A DNA stretch of 32,364 nucleotides from Acinetobacter higginsii (GCF_000369525.1 NZ_KB850072.1:2070187-2102550); one strand, 5' to 3'. Numbered from the stretch's first letter, positions 16,053 to 25,978 are shown. A program made the numbers and translations. The notes: a model not told the origin generated them from the sequence alone.

Positions 16053-18785
16053 TTACGCTTCAGGCGTATCATCTTTCGGTTCAACAACGACTTCTTCAGA
16101 AGTGATTACTTCTGCCTCAGTGTTTTCTAGTTCTTCTGTCGAATCTAATAACTCTTCATCATCTTCTACAGCTTCAATAGATACAACACCAACCAATGTC
16201 TCAGCATCACTTAAACGAATCAAACGAACACCTTGTGCATTACGACCCGTGGTTGCAACTTCAGCTGCACGGGTACGTACTAATGTACCACCATCTGAAA
16301 TCAGCATGAGTTCTTTACTTTCATCAATAGATACTGCACCAACAAGCTCACCATTACGTTCACTAGTCTTGATTGCAATTACACCCTTACCACCACGTTT
16401 CTTCGTCGGGAAGTCATCGACTGGCGTACGTTTACCATAACCGTTGGCACATGCACACAGCACTTCACCTGTTTCAGGGACAACAACCAGTGAAACAATA
16501 CGGCTAAGCACATTTGAATCTGACGAATCATCATTATCATCCGAATCATCATTTTCAACGTCAGCATCATCAGCTTCAATGGTATTGCTTGCAAAGCTCA
16601 CACGCATACCACGGACACCTTTGGCAGTACGCCCCATGGCACGAACATCAGTTTCAGCAAAACGAATTGCCTTACCTTCATTCGAGAACAACATGATCTG
16701 CTGATTACCATCGGTAATCGCAACGCCAATCAAGGTATCTTCTTCATTTAACTCAATTGCTCGTAAACCATTTGAACGAACATTGCTAAATTGTTCAAGT
16801 TCAACACGTTTGACTGTACCTGATGCAGTTGCCATGAAGACATAATGGTTTTCAGGGAATTCAGTCAAAGGTAAAATTGCGGTCACAGTTTCATTCGCAT
16901 CCAATGGAAGCAAATTAATAATTGGACGACCTTTTGCACCACGAGACGCCTGAGGTACTTCAAATACGCGTAAGCGATAGACTTTACCTACATTGGTAAA
17001 GCACAGTACTGTTGCATGGTTCGAGGCAACAATTAAATGCTGGATGATGTCATCATCTTTCATTGCTGTTGCAGACTTACCGCGACCACCACGACGTTGC
17101 GCTTGATAATCAGAAAGTGGTTGAGTTTTTGCATAACCTGTTTGAGACACAGTCAATACAACTTGCTCTTCAGGAATCAAGTCTTCACGGCAGAAATCAA
17201 CACCAGACTCTACAATTTCGGTACGACGACCATCACCATATTGCTGCAAGATCAACGCAAGTTCTTCACGAATCACATTCATCAACAAGTTAAAGTCATT
17301 CAGAATTGCAGTTAATTCAGCAATTTGACCTAAGATTTCAGTATATTCTGCGTGTAACTTGTCTTGTTCTAAGCCCGTTAAACGGTGTAGACGCAACTCT
17401 AAGATCGCGCCTACTTGTGTAGGTGACAAACGATAGACATCACCAGACAAACCAAATGGACGCGCCGGGTCTTCGCCTTCGATCTCATCTGGACGAACAG
17501 AAATCGCACCTGCTTTTTCAAGCAATGCAACCACACCACCGCCTGACCACTCACCTGCTTGTAATCGCTCACGCGCTTCAGCTGGGTTGGCAGAAGTTTT
17601 GATAGTTTCAATAATGGCATCAATATTGGCTAATGCAACCGTTAAACCTTCTAAGATATGACCACGTTCACGCGCTTTACGCAATTCGTACATGGTACGG
17701 CGCGTCACCACTTCTTGGCGGTGACGAATAAATGCCGCAATAATATCTTTCAGGTTCATCAACTTTGGCTGACCATTGTCTAGGCAGACCATGTTGATGC
17801 TGAACGAGTTTTGCAATTGCGTATGCAAGAATAAATTATTTACCGCTACTTCAGCGTTTTCACCACGCTTCAAGTCAATCGCGATACGCATACCGTCTTT
17901 ATCAGACTCGTCACGTAGCTCAGAAATACCTTCAAGTTTCTTTTCTTTGACTAACTCAGCAATACGCTCAATGGTTTTTGCTTTGTTGACTTGATATGGA
18001 ATTTCAGTAAAGACGATCGTGGTACGACCAGTTTTCTGGTCTTCTTCGAAGTGATACTTACCACGAATATGCAAACGACCTTTACCCGTACGGTAAGCAT
18101 CTACAATGCCAGATTTACCGTAAATAATACCGCCTGTAGGGAAATCTGGGCCCGTAATGTGCTCCATCAAACCTTCAATCGAAATATTCGGGTTATTGGC
18201 ATAGGCCAAACATGCATTGACTACTTCAGTCATGTTGTGTGGCGCCATATTGGTCGCCATACCTACCGCAATACCTGTCGTACCATTAATCAAAAGATTT
18301 GGAATACGCGTTGGCATCACCTGAGGAATACGCTCAGAACCGTCGTAGTTATCTTCCCAATCAACCGTATCTTTTTCTAGATCAGCCAAGATTTCATGGG
18401 TTAATTTTTGCATACGAACTTCGGTATAACGCATTGCTGCTGCGCTATCCCCATCGACTGAACCGAAGTTACCCTGACCATCAACCAACATGTAACGCAA
18501 GCTGAAGTCCTGCGCCATACGAACAATTGTTTCGTATACTGCACTGTCACCATGAGGGTGATATTTACCGATCACGTCACCGACAACACGAGCAGACTTT
18601 TTGTACGCTTTGTTATAATCATTGCCCAATTCGTGCATCGCATATAATACGCGACGATGAACAGGTTTTAGACCGTCTCTAACATCTGGCAATGCACGAG
18701 ATACGATTACGCTCATCGCGTAATCTAGATATGAATGCTTGAGTTCGTCCTCAATGGCAATCGGTCTGATTTCCGATACGCTCAT
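16053..18785 (-). CDS. gyrA: DNA gyrase subunit A
   Basis: GyrA breaks and rejoins DNA in the gyrase A2B2 complex that introduces negative supercoils. The 910 residues include the catalytic Tyr120 in [11 protein letters not shown] and the quinolone region [20 protein letters not shown] with Ser81 and Glu85. These correspond to E. coli Ser83 and Asp87, and both are unmutated for Acinetobacter. The GyrA box QRRGGRGK, needed for DNA wrapping, precedes the beta-pinwheel. Odd features are an acidic Asp/Ser/Asn insertion near residues 736-758 within the C-terminal domain and a long acidic tail, making the protein 35 residues longer than E. coli GyrA. AAGGAG lies 5 bases before the ATG. Confidence 0.98.
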   Translation of the reverse strand: MSVSEIRPIAIEDELKHSYLDYAMSVIVSRALPDVRDGLKPVHRRVLYAMHELGNDYNKAYKKSARVVGDVIGKYHPHGDSAVYETIVRMAQDFSLRYMLVDGQGNFGSVDGDSAAAMRYTEVRMQKLTHEILADLEKDTVDWEDNYDGSERIPQVMPTRIPNLLINGTTGIAVGMATNMAPHNMTEVVNACLAYANNPNISIEGLMEHITGPDFPTGGIIYGKSGIVDAYRTGKGRLHIRGKYHFEEDQKTGRTTIVFTEIPYQVNKAKTIERIAELVKEKKLEGISELRDESDKDGMRIAIDLKRGENAEVAVNNLFLHTQLQNSFSINMVCLDNGQPKLMNLKDIIAAFIRHRQEVVTRRTMYELRKARERGHILEGLTVALANIDAIIETIKTSANPAEARERLQAGEWSGGGVVALLEKAGAISVRPDEIEGEDPARPFGLSGDVYRLSPTQVGAILELRLHRLTGLEQDKLHAEYTEILGQIAELTAILNDFNLLMNVIREELALILQQYGDGRRTEIVESGVDFCREDLIPEEQVVLTVSQTGYAKTQPLSDYQAQRRGGRGKSATAMKDDDIIQHLIVASNHATVLCFTNVGKVYRLRVFEVPQASRGAKGRPIINLLPLDANETVTAILPLTEFPENHYVFMATASGTVKRVELEQFSNVRSNGLRAIELNEEDTLIGVAITDGNQQIMLFSNEGKAIRFAETDVRAMGRTAKGVRGMRVSFASNTIEADDADVENDDSDDNDDSSDSNVLSRIVSLVVVPETGEVLCACANGYGKRTPVDDFPTKKRGGKGVIAIKTSERNGELVGAVSIDESKELMLISDGGTLVRTRAAEVATTGRNAQGVRLIRLSDAETLVGVVSIEAVEDDEELLDSTEELENTEAEVITSEEVVVEPKDDTPEA

Positions 18786-18790
18786 GCATA

Positions 18791-18822
18791 CTCCTTGTTT
18801 ACAGGTAGAGAGTTGTACCTGT
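18791..18822 (-). promoter_or_regulatory. gyrA leader hairpin next to the ribosome site
   Basis: In the leader a perfect 7-bp stem (ACAGGTA/TACCTGT, 18801-18807 and 18816-18822) with an 8-base loop stands just upstream of the AAGGAG ribosome site at 18791-18796. It might affect translation or mRNA stability. The stem is seen directly and the function is speculative. Confidence 0.35.
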
Positions 18823-18891
18823 TTTTATGTCTTCAATCTTGCAAAAATTTAGCTCAAGGGCTTGAACTAAAAATAAAAAATACAGCGAAAA

Positions 18892-18900
18892 ATTATAGCA
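18892..18900 (-). promoter_or_regulatory. Candidate extended -10 promoter of gyrA
   Basis: Read on the minus strand, TGCTATAAT is a perfect TATAAT with an extended TGn element, about 107 bases before the gyrA start. No good -35 lies at 17 bases upstream, which fits an extended -10 promoter. It implies a leader of about 100 bases. Confidence 0.5.
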
Positions 18901-19171
18901 CAAAGCACTCACTAACTGTGAGTTTACGCATCTAAAAATAGCATTTTTTTACAATAAAAAGATTATATAAATTAATAACTTAAAATTATCAAATCAAAAC
19001 TCAATAGATAAAAGTTGAATCTTTCTTGTTTTGGGTAAAAGATCGTCAAGTAATAGAATAAAAGTGTTGAATTAAATGAGATTTATCTTTTTCTTAAGAT
19101 CAACGTCATGACCACCCATAAATATAGAAATAAGGATTCCTATTCAGAGAATGCGTTGAAGATCCCGCGGT
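18901..19171. other. AT-rich region upstream of gyrA with no supported gene
   Basis: These 270 bases are very AT-rich. I see only short frames, for example a 36-codon plus-strand ORF at 19108-19218 with no ribosome site. Nothing is assigned here. Upstream gyrA control elements beyond the -10 may lie in the first part. Confidence 0.4.
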
Positions 19172-19523
19172 TTAGTCCGAGGAAAAAAATATCAAATAGA
19201 GTAAAGCACTTCCACTAAAAGAAAAATATAGTACATCTTTAATAAAAATCCTACGCACCCATAAGTCATCCCCCGAATATTCACAACTATTTATTATATC
19301 CCCCATATAAGGCCATTCCTTTTCATCTGCTAATGATTTTGACTATGTCAGCGGTGGCGCGTATAGGAAGCCCTGTATCGCTCGTATAACTTCAATGCAA
19401 TACACATGAGAGTCTATATGCACCCTCTTCAATGAAGACAAGAACAAAACTAGATAGGTGTGCCAAGTGAATACAACTTAGCTTTTTAAGATCTCCAGAT
19501 ATTAATAAAGCAAAAGTGGTGTC
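19172..19523 (-). pseudogene. Candidate decayed gene of unknown family between gyrA and etfA
   Basis: On the minus strand, 19523-19395 is open for 43 codons and meets a TGA at 19392-19394. The same frame then stays open (SYTSDTGLPIRATADIVK) to an A run at 19337-19340. Removing one A joins it to a second open stretch, SLADEKEWPYMGDIINSCEYS and onward, which reaches a TAA at 19172-19174. The whole is about 115 codons with one stop and one frameshift. The composition (Trp, Asp, Glu, and a hydrophobic ALLYLIFF end) looks protein-like. I do not recognise the family, and chance open frames are possible in DNA this AT-rich. No start codon or ribosome site is clear. Confidence 0.25.
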
Positions 19524-19564
19524 TTATATTAAATCAACTATCTCAATCTTTTTTAATCGTATAA

Positions 19565-19590
19565 AAAAACGCCCCTTTCGGAGCGTTTTT
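19565..19590 (-). terminator. Intrinsic terminator after etfA
   Basis: A stem with AAAAACGC/GCGTTTTT arms, one mismatch and two further GC pairs encloses a 4-base loop, with runs of T on the minus strand. It lies about 20 bp beyond the etfA stop and ends the etfBA operon. Confidence 0.85.
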
Positions 19591-19610
19591 CAAACTTCAT
19601 TCACAAAGAA

Positions 19611-20546
19611 TTAAAGTTTAGATACCAATTCAGGTACAACAGTGTTCAAATCACCAACTAACCAGTAGTCAGCAACACTGTTGATTGGCGCTTCTTCGTC
19701 TTTGTTGATTGCAACAATAACTTTAGAATCTTTCATACCTGCCAAGTGCTGAATCGCACCAGAGATACCAATCGCCATATAAAGATCTGGAGCAACGATT
19801 TTACCAGTTTGACCCACTTGGAAATCGTTTGGTACGAAGCCAGCATCTACCGCAGCACGTGAAGCACCTTGAGCAGCACCAAGCTTGTCTGCTAATGGGT
19901 CAAGTACTTTGTGATAGTTCTCACCAGAACCTACACCACGACCACCAGAAACAACGATACGTGCAGCAGTTAACTCTGGACGATCAAGTTTCACGATTTC
20001 TTCGTTTACAAAGGTAGAAATACCAGCGTCTTTCGCTTCTGCAACAGCTTCAACCGCAGCAGAACCACCTTCAGCAGCAACTGCATCAAATGCTGTACCA
20101 CGAACTGTACCAACGATGATTGCTTCGTCAGATTGAACAGTTGCAATCGCGTTACCCGCATAGATTGGGCGTTTGAAAGTATTTGCAGATTCAACAGCAA
20201 TGATGTCTGAAATCATGCTTACGTCAAGAAGTGCAGCAACACGTGGAAGAATGTTCTTACCTGTCGTTGTAGAAGCAGCTAATACGTATTTGTAACCGCC
20301 TTTCGCGATGTCAGCAACTAAGCCAGCAACGTTTTCAGCCAATTGGTTTGCATAAGCAGCATTGTCAGCAAGTAATACTTTGCTCACACCAGCAACTTTA
20401 GCAGCAGCGTCAGCAACTGCTTGAGCGCCAGAACCAGCAACTAATACAGTAATATCACCACCGATTTTTTGAGCTGCCGCAACAACGTTTAAAGTTGCAC
20501 CGTTAAGTGTCTGGTTGTTGTGATCAGCGATAACTAAAATACTCAT
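19611..20546 (-). CDS. etfA: Electron transfer flavoprotein alpha subunit
   Basis: EtfA holds the FAD of the heterodimer that collects electrons from acyl-CoA and other dehydrogenases and passes them to ETF-ubiquinone oxidoreductase. The 311 residues match the family. The C-terminal FAD domain shows ARIVVSGGRGVGSGENY, GFVPNDFQVGQTGKIVAPDLYMAIGISGAIQHLAGM and INKDEEAPINSVADYWLVGD, all hallmark segments. An AGGA ribosome site lies about 7 bases before the ATG. It follows etfB by 17 bp in one operon and ends at a strong terminator. Confidence 0.97.
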   Translation of the reverse strand: MSILVIADHNNQTLNGATLNVVAAAQKIGGDITVLVAGSGAQAVADAAAKVAGVSKVLLADNAAYANQLAENVAGLVADIAKGGYKYVLAASTTTGKNILPRVAALLDVSMISDIIAVESANTFKRPIYAGNAIATVQSDEAIIVGTVRGTAFDAVAAEGGSAAVEAVAEAKDAGISTFVNEEIVKLDRPELTAARIVVSGGRGVGSGENYHKVLDPLADKLGAAQGASRAAVDAGFVPNDFQVGQTGKIVAPDLYMAIGISGAIQHLAGMKDSKVIVAINKDEEAPINSVADYWLVGDLNTVVPELVSKL

Positions 20547-20563
20547 GATTTTATCCTTCTGTA

Positions 20564-21313
20564 TTAGATCACTTTCGCTTCGTTTTTCAATTTTTCAACA
20601 AGCTCGTCTACAGACTTCACTTGTACGCCAGCTTTACGTTCAGCAGGAGCTTCAACTTTAATTGTTTTAAGCTTAGTGCCTGTTGCAACGCCATAATCAG
20701 CAGGTGACTTCGTATCAAGCGGTTTTTTACGCGCTTTCATGATGTTTGGAAGAGCAGCATAGCGTGGCTCATTCAAACGTAAGTCAGTAGTGATGATTGC
20801 AGGAAGTGCAAGCTCAACAGTTTGTAGACCGCCGTCAACTTCACGAGTTACTTGAACTTTACCGCCATCGACTTTAACTTCAGATGCGAAAGTACCTTGA
20901 CCAGCACCGAGTAAAGCACCAAGCATTTGACCTACTTGGTTAGAGTCATCATCAATTGCTTGTTTACCAAGAAGGATAAGTTCTGGTTTTTCAGCATCAA
21001 CAACGCCTTTCAAGATTTTAGCAACTTCTAAAGCGCCAACTTCATCAGCAGTTTCAACTAAAATACCGCGATCAGCACCTAAAGCCATTGCAGAACGAAT
21101 TTGTTCTTGAGCGTCTTTAGAACCCACTGAAACAACAACGATTTCAGAAACTGTTCCTTTTTCTTTTAAGCGAACCGCTTCTTCCACTGCGATTTCACAG
21201 AATGGGTTGATTGACATCTTAACGTTGGTAAGGTCAACCCCACTATTGTCCGGCTTAACACGAACTTTTACGTTGGCATCAACCACACGTTTTACAGCGA
21301 CAAGAGCCTTCAT
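20564..21313 (-). CDS. etfB: Electron transfer flavoprotein beta subunit
   Basis: EtfB binds AMP and completes the electron transfer flavoprotein with EtfA. The 249-residue product begins [20 protein letters not shown] and shows the family segments [44 protein letters not shown] and [30 protein letters not shown], the last being the signature region. I start it at the ATG at 21313, because GAGGA lies 4-5 bases upstream; the longer frame to 21337 lacks such a site. It is the first gene of the etfBA operon. Confidence 0.97.
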   Translation of the reverse strand: MKALVAVKRVVDANVKVRVKPDNSGVDLTNVKMSINPFCEIAVEEAVRLKEKGTVSEIVVVSVGSKDAQEQIRSAMALGADRGILVETADEVGALEVAKILKGVVDAEKPELILLGKQAIDDDSNQVGQMLGALLGAGQGTFASEVKVDGGKVQVTREVDGGLQTVELALPAIITTDLRLNEPRYAALPNIMKARKKPLDTKSPADYGVATGTKLKTIKVEAPAERKAGVQVKSVDELVEKLKNEAKVI

Positions 21314-21751
21314 GTAATCCTCGGCTGTTCTAAGCAAGTAAATGTAATGAAGAGCATTCTAACTCTTCGATTGAAACTTTTTAGGTGCCCTATCTTGCAA
21401 TGTATTTGGCATTTCGGTCAAGTCACAATTTCCGCTATGGCAATAAAAAAGATGAAACGCTCAGTTCACATATTGAAAATAATTATTGGTGCTACAAATT
21501 TAGTTTATAAATGTGATGAATATTAAACTTTGATTTTTTTAATATTTTATAAAATTCAATGATCTAAAACAGGCATTTTGATTTAAATAAGGATGATCTG
21601 TAACGGATCGTTTCTAGCAAAATTACAAGTGTTTTGGATTTTGCAAAAACGTGGCAATTAAGTAAGAACAGCAATTAAACGAATACCAGAAATAAACGGG
21701 AAAAGTAGTCGACCATTAAACGCTCAATTTTGCAACATAATATATCAAGAT
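21314..21751. other. Intergenic region between etfB and xerC
   Basis: About 440 AT-rich bases contain no convincing ORF. The right side is downstream of xerC and the left side must hold the etfBA promoter. A GATC-TGTAAC-GGATC inverted repeat near 21595-21609 is too short to interpret. No clear xerC terminator was found. Confidence 0.4.
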
Positions 21752-22666
21752 TTAGCTTTTTTGCGCACGTGGATGGGTTTGATCATACACTTTTGCCAGT
21801 TGTTCAAAGTCAACATGGGTATAAATCTGAGTAGTCGACAAATTACTGTGTCCAAGCATTTCTTGTACAGAACGCAAATCACCACTGGCAGATAGCATAT
21901 GACTAGCAAAACAATGTCTTAATAAATGTGGATGCAAATCGACATTCACACCTGCACGTTGAGCTTGTAACTTGACCCGATTTTCAATTTGACGCGGTGT
22001 TAAGGCATTACCACGTTGTGAGATAAAAACAGCTGAGTCGGCATTAAAATTACCTTGCCAAATTCGATAGATTTTAAACCACTCCACTAAACTGTCTTTG
22101 GCTTTAGTACCAAATGGAACAATACGCGTTTTATTGCCTTTACCTGTAATACGTAAAAGCTGTCGGTTAAAATCAATATCTTTAACTGTTAAACCTTGTA
22201 GTTCGGCTAAACGCAAACCACTGGAATAGAGCAATTCAAGCATGGCTTTATCACGTAACCATAGCTGTTGTTCAAGAGGTTTCTCAGGAGCTACTTGATC
22301 TAATATCTGATGTACAGTCTCAATATCTATCATGCCCGGTAAAGGTCGTGGTTGACGCTTTAATTTAAAATCCTCGGATGGATTTTGCTCCAGATATTGA
22401 CCTTGTTCTGCCCACTTCATAAATTGGCGAATTGAAGTCAAATGACGTTGTAAACTACTGGAGCTTAATTGGTCTCGTTCGACACGGGCTGCCAGATACT
22501 CCCTTAAATCCGATGCTTCAATATCTTGCAGTTGTAATTGTTTATACTCGCAAAACTTAAAAAAATCGGTTAAATCACGTTGATACGCCGAGATTGTATG
22601 TTCAGATTGATTTTGAATCATCCGTTCTTTTAACCACATGGATAGCAGTTTTTCAGGGCTTTCCAA
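21752..22666 (-). CDS. xerC: Tyrosine recombinase XerC
   Basis: XerC acts with XerD at dif to resolve chromosome dimers before division. The 304-residue product has the full catalytic set at spacings typical of Xer proteins: Arg152 in SSGLRLAEL, Lys176 in TGKGNKTR, His247 and Arg250 in HPHLLRH, His273 in LGHSNLS and Tyr282 in IYTHV. The N-terminal core-binding domain starts around residue 5. The start is a TTG at 22666 supported by GGAG 6 bases upstream; the next ATG in frame would remove nine residues. XerC is preferred over XerD because it lies beside the dapF region, as in other gammaproteobacteria. Confidence 0.93.
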   Translation of the reverse strand: MESPEKLLSMWLKERMIQNQSEHTISAYQRDLTDFFKFCEYKQLQLQDIEASDLREYLAARVERDQLSSSSLQRHLTSIRQFMKWAEQGQYLEQNPSEDFKLKRQPRPLPGMIDIETVHQILDQVAPEKPLEQQLWLRDKAMLELLYSSGLRLAELQGLTVKDIDFNRQLLRITGKGNKTRIVPFGTKAKDSLVEWFKIYRIWQGNFNADSAVFISQRGNALTPRQIENRVKLQAQRAGVNVDLHPHLLRHCFASHMLSASGDLRSVQEMLGHSNLSTTQIYTHVDFEQLAKVYDQTHPRAQKS

Positions 22667-22798
22667 GTTGCTCTCCAGTGTTATGCCTATACCTACGGCT
22701 ACAGTCTAGCAAATTTTACTGCGATTTTTCGCTAAAGCAATATCGAAGAATTCATGCCTGTGTAATACAATCAATTTCAAGTTTTGAGTGGCGCTACT

Positions 22799-23413
22799 AT
22801 GATGACAACAATGCTTATTCCCTATCTCATCGCAATCACCCTCTTGACCATTACTCCCGGTCTAGATACCACACTGATTATTCGCACTGCGACCTTGGAA
22901 GGTAAAGCCAAAGCATTCCAAGCTGCTTTGGGGATTAATCTTGGCTGTATTGTATGGGGAATGATTGTGGCCTGTGGTTTAGGTGCATTGTTGATGGCAT
23001 CTGATCTGGCTTTCAATGCCTTAAAATGGATGGGGGCAATTTACCTCACGTGGTTAGGACTTAATCTTATTCTAAAGCCTCGTAGCCAACTCGCAGGTTT
23101 AAATGATTCTACAACGACTCAAAACTGGTTTATTAAAGGCTTCTGGGGCAATTTGCTCAATCCCAAAGTCGGTATTTTTTATATTTCTTTCCTTCCCCAG
23201 TTCATTCCACAGTCTTCATCTCCAGTCATCTGGACCATGGGACTGGTGATGATTCATGTCATGATTGGATTTATTTGGTCAATCTTCCTGATCTCCGCGA
23301 TGCAGTCCATTTCTGCTTATTTAAAGCAACCCAAGTTTATTCGCTATATGGATCGTATCACAGGAAGTATTTTCATTTTATTTGCGCTAAAACTCGCATT
23401 CAGCAAACGATAA
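22799..23413 (+). CDS. LysE/RhtB-family amino-acid exporter
   Basis: This 204-residue membrane protein has the six-span LysE/RhtB form. Family segments are LTITPGLDTTLIIRTATLEGKAKAF near the N-terminus, KWMGAIYLTWLGLNLI and NPKVGIFYISFLPQFI, the classic signature. Such proteins export amino acids or related metabolites. The substrate is not readable, though lysA and dapF are the convergent neighbours. The ATG at 22799 or 22802 follows a GAGTGG ribosome site; a TTG at 22784 is the longer alternative. It lies on the opposite strand between xerC and dapF and ends at a shared terminator. Confidence 0.88.
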   Translation: MMTTMLIPYLIAITLLTITPGLDTTLIIRTATLEGKAKAFQAALGINLGCIVWGMIVACGLGALLMASDLAFNALKWMGAIYLTWLGLNLILKPRSQLAGLNDSTTTQNWFIKGFWGNLLNPKVGIFYISFLPQFIPQSSSPVIWTMGLVMIHVMIGFIWSIFLISAMQSISAYLKQPKFIRYMDRITGSIFILFALKLAFSKR

Positions 23414-23418
23414 ACAGT

Positions 23419-23450
23419 AAAAAAGCGCGTTTCAATCAACGCGCTTTTTT
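23419..23450. terminator. Bidirectional intrinsic terminator between the LysE-type gene and dapF
   Basis: A perfect GCGCGTT/AACGCGC stem encloses a 6-base loop, with A6 and T6 flanks on both sides. It serves the two convergent transcripts. Confidence 0.92.
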
Positions 23451-23463
23451 TAATCTTAGATTA

Positions 23464-24318
23464 TCAGCCTTGAAAATATCTAAGATCCAAACGGGCATCA
23501 TAAACATGCGTGGTTGGACCCGTCATCCAAACTACATCACCTTCACGCCAAGCAATATGTAACTTACCACCTGCAAGCTGAACTTCAACCTCATTAGCAA
23601 GTAAACCACGGCGCATACCACTGACTGCTGCTGCACAAGCCCCTGTACCACAGGCTAAAGTCTCACCTACACCACGCTCAAACACACGTAAACGAATATG
23701 CTTTTCATCCAGAATTTGCATAAATCCAGCATTCACACGTGCAGGAAAACGCGCATGTGATTCCACTTGTGGACCAATACGCTCAACATCAGCGGTTAGC
23801 ACATCTGGTACGATAGTCACAGCATGCGGATTACCCATATTCACAACATCAATATTAATGCTCTGATTATCTGCAAGTTCCAGTGCGTATAAACCTTCAA
23901 TATCTTCATGCTCTTGCGTAACAAACGGAATTTCTTCTGGAAGAAATTTCGGGGGCCCCATATTGACGCGAACCCAACCATTGGCACCCAATTCAGGTTC
24001 GACAATCCCTGCTTTGGTTTGCACACGGATTTTGGTTTTGGTCGTGAGTTGACGCTCATGTACAAAACGAGCAAAACAACGTACCCCATTACCACACTGC
24101 TCGACTTCAGAACCATCGGCATTAAAAATTCGATATTTAAAATCGACATCTGGAAAATCAGGTGGTTCAACAATCAATAGTTGATCAAAACCCACGCCAA
24201 AATGACGATCGGCTAAACGCTGAATCGTCACTGTATCTAAATAAGCACGCTGGGTCACAAGGTCAACGACCATAAAATCATTGCCCAACCCATGCATTTT
24301 GGTAAATTCTAAATACAT
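23464..24318 (-). CDS. dapF: Diaminopimelate epimerase
   Basis: DapF converts LL-diaminopimelate to the meso form, used for peptidoglycan and as the substrate of LysA. The 284 residues fit the family. The two catalytic cysteines are Cys75 in EQCGNGVRC and Cys223 in [14 protein letters not shown]. The N-terminal [15 protein letters not shown] is also diagnostic. It lies 6 bp after lysA, so the two are co-transcribed, with lptM upstream. The bidirectional terminator follows. Confidence 0.98.
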   Translation of the reverse strand: MYLEFTKMHGLGNDFMVVDLVTQRAYLDTVTIQRLADRHFGVGFDQLLIVEPPDFPDVDFKYRIFNADGSEVEQCGNGVRCFARFVHERQLTTKTKIRVQTKAGIVEPELGANGWVRVNMGPPKFLPEEIPFVTQEHEDIEGLYALELADNQSINIDVVNMGNPHAVTIVPDVLTADVERIGPQVESHARFPARVNAGFMQILDEKHIRLRVFERGVGETLACGTGACAAAVSGMRRGLLANEVEVQLAGGKLHIAWREGDVVWMTGPTTHVYDARLDLRYFQG

Positions 24319-24324
24319 CTTAAT

Positions 24325-25575
24325 TTACTCCTCAGGCAACAAATGCTCTTTTTCCCAGAGTGATTCTATGGTTTCACGCTCACGAATTAAATAGGCTTGA
24401 TCACCACTGACCATAACTTCGGCAGCACGACCACGGCTATTATAATTAGAGCTCATTACGAAACCATAAGCACCTGCACCCAACACTGCTAAGACATCAT
24501 TTTCCTGAAGTGCCAACTCACGTTCTTTACCCAAGAAATCACCAGTTTCGCAAATGGCACCGACTAAATCCCAAGTTTTAACTTCAACATCAGGATTTGG
24601 ATTGACCGACTGAATATCCATCCACGCTTCATATAGAGCAGGACGAATAAGGTCATTCATCGCGGCATCAATAATGGCAAAGTTGCGATGATTGGTCGGT
24701 TTGAGTAAATCTACCTTGGTGACTAATGCACCTGCATTGGCAGAAATACTACGCCCCGGTTCCATATATACTTTGAGACCCAACTTTTCTAAAGCTGGAC
24801 GCATTGAATTGGCATACTCTTCAACACTTGGTGGCGTTTCATCTTTATAACGCACACCCAAACCACCACCAATATCAATATGTTTGAGGTTGATACCCAA
24901 GCTTTTCAATTGCTCAATCATTAAAATGACACGATCAAGTGCATCCACAAAAGGTTTAGTTTCAGTCAATTGTGAACCGATATGACAATCAATCCCGACA
25001 ATCTCAAGATTCGGTAACGATGCTGCATATTGATAAGTTTCATCAACCGTATCACTTGGAATACCAAACTTATTTTCTTTCAAACCCGTAGAGATATAAG
25101 GATGGGTTTTAGCATCTACATCTGGATTCACACGTAACGAAATCGGTGCTTTTTTTCCAAGTTTTGCTGCAACTTTTTGAATGCGATCTAGCTCGGCATG
25201 TGACTCGACATTAAAACAAGCAATCCCAACATTTAGGGCTTTTTCGATATCTGCTTCAGATTTACCTAAACCAGAAAATACGATTTTCGAAGGCTCACCG
25301 CCAGCTGCCAGTACACGAGCCAGTTCCCCACCGGTCACGATATCAAAACCCGCACCGACTTTTGCCAATACACTCAGAACAGCCAAATTTGAGTTTGACT
25401 TCACCGCAAAACAGATTTGATGATCAATAAAATCAAAAGCACGGTGCATATCCAAGTAATGCTTTTCAAAAGTTGCTTTTGAATAAACATATAAAGGCGT
25501 GCCGTATTGCTGTGCGAGCTGATCCAGTGAACATTGCTCAGCGTGCAATACTCCATTAATGCGAGTGAAACTCAT
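24325..25575 (-). CDS. lysA: Diaminopimelate decarboxylase
   Basis: LysA decarboxylates meso-diaminopimelate to L-lysine, the last step of the pathway. The 416 residues are the usual length. The pyridoxal phosphate lysine is Lys59 in CFAVKSNSNLAVL. Other family segments are HIDIGGGLGVRY, YMEPGRSISANAGAL and GAICETGDFLG, which supplies the active-site Cys and Glu from the partner subunit. It is followed by dapF after 6 bp and preceded by lptM after 22 bp, an arrangement linking lysine and cell-wall precursor supply. Confidence 0.98.
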   Translation of the reverse strand: MSFTRINGVLHAEQCSLDQLAQQYGTPLYVYSKATFEKHYLDMHRAFDFIDHQICFAVKSNSNLAVLSVLAKVGAGFDIVTGGELARVLAAGGEPSKIVFSGLGKSEADIEKALNVGIACFNVESHAELDRIQKVAAKLGKKAPISLRVNPDVDAKTHPYISTGLKENKFGIPSDTVDETYQYAASLPNLEIVGIDCHIGSQLTETKPFVDALDRVILMIEQLKSLGINLKHIDIGGGLGVRYKDETPPSVEEYANSMRPALEKLGLKVYMEPGRSISANAGALVTKVDLLKPTNHRNFAIIDAAMNDLIRPALYEAWMDIQSVNPNPDVEVKTWDLVGAICETGDFLGKERELALQENDVLAVLGAGAYGFVMSSNYNSRGRAAEVMVSGDQAYLIRERETIESLWEKEHLLPEE

Positions 25576-25597
25576 GAAGATGTCCTTATTTACAAAC

Positions 25598-25837
25598 TTA
25601 AGGTGAGATGGTCTGTGATTGAGTCGTTGACGATGTTGCTTGGCGTTCTACCTCTGCTTGATCTGCTTTTGCATCAGATGAAGCCTTAGCCTGAGGTGCT
25701 TCATTTTTATAAAGCAGATATTTTGCGCGCTTATCCTGATTTTGATCAGACGGTAATTGCAATGCACCTGACTGACCACATGCAGTTAAAACGACACTGC
25801 TGAGCAATAAACTGATTGAACAAATGACTTTAAGCAT
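25598..25837 (-). CDS. lptM: LptM (YifL-type) outer-membrane lipoprotein
   Basis: The 79-residue product has a lipoprotein signal peptide with lipobox LTAC and mature Cys20. The mature end GQSGALQLPSDQ is close to the YifL/LptM consensus, followed by a polar Ala/Gln/Ser-rich tail. LptM helps oxidative maturation of the LptD-LptE lipopolysaccharide translocon. In E. coli the gene also lies directly upstream of dapF; here lysA sits between them. It probably begins the lptM-lysA-dapF operon. Confidence 0.85.
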   Translation of the reverse strand: MLKVICSISLLLSSVVLTACGQSGALQLPSDQNQDKRAKYLLYKNEAPQAKASSDAKADQAEVERQATSSTTQSQTISP

Positions 25838-25930
25838 CTGAGCACCTAACTTTTACAATTCGGAGCAGTATAGCGTGATCATTAGATCGGCTAAAGTCTA
25901 AACTTGAATGAATCAAACAATAACCATAAA

Positions 25931-25958
25931 AAAACGCCGACTTTGAGGTCGGCGTTTT
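25931..25958 (-). terminator. Intrinsic terminator after cycA
   Basis: A perfect 11-bp stem (AAAACGCCGAC/GTCGGCGTTTT) has a 6-base loop, and the minus-strand transcript ends in seven T. It lies 20 bp past the cycA stop. Confidence 0.92.
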
Positions 25959-25978
25959 GTGTTAAATCGGCTAAAGAA

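Noticed and set aside
16379..16704. Several frames opposite and across the gyrA acidic insertion
   Set aside because: They arise from the biased Asp/Glu/Ser codons of gyrA and have Ser- or Met-rich low-complexity products.
18530..18560. Quinolone-resistance changes in GyrA
   Set aside because: Ser81 and Glu85 are both present, which is the susceptible state for Acinetobacter.
18735..18935. 66-codon plus-strand frame over the gyrA start and leader
   Set aside because: It is antisense to gyrA and spans the promoter and hairpin, with no coding features.
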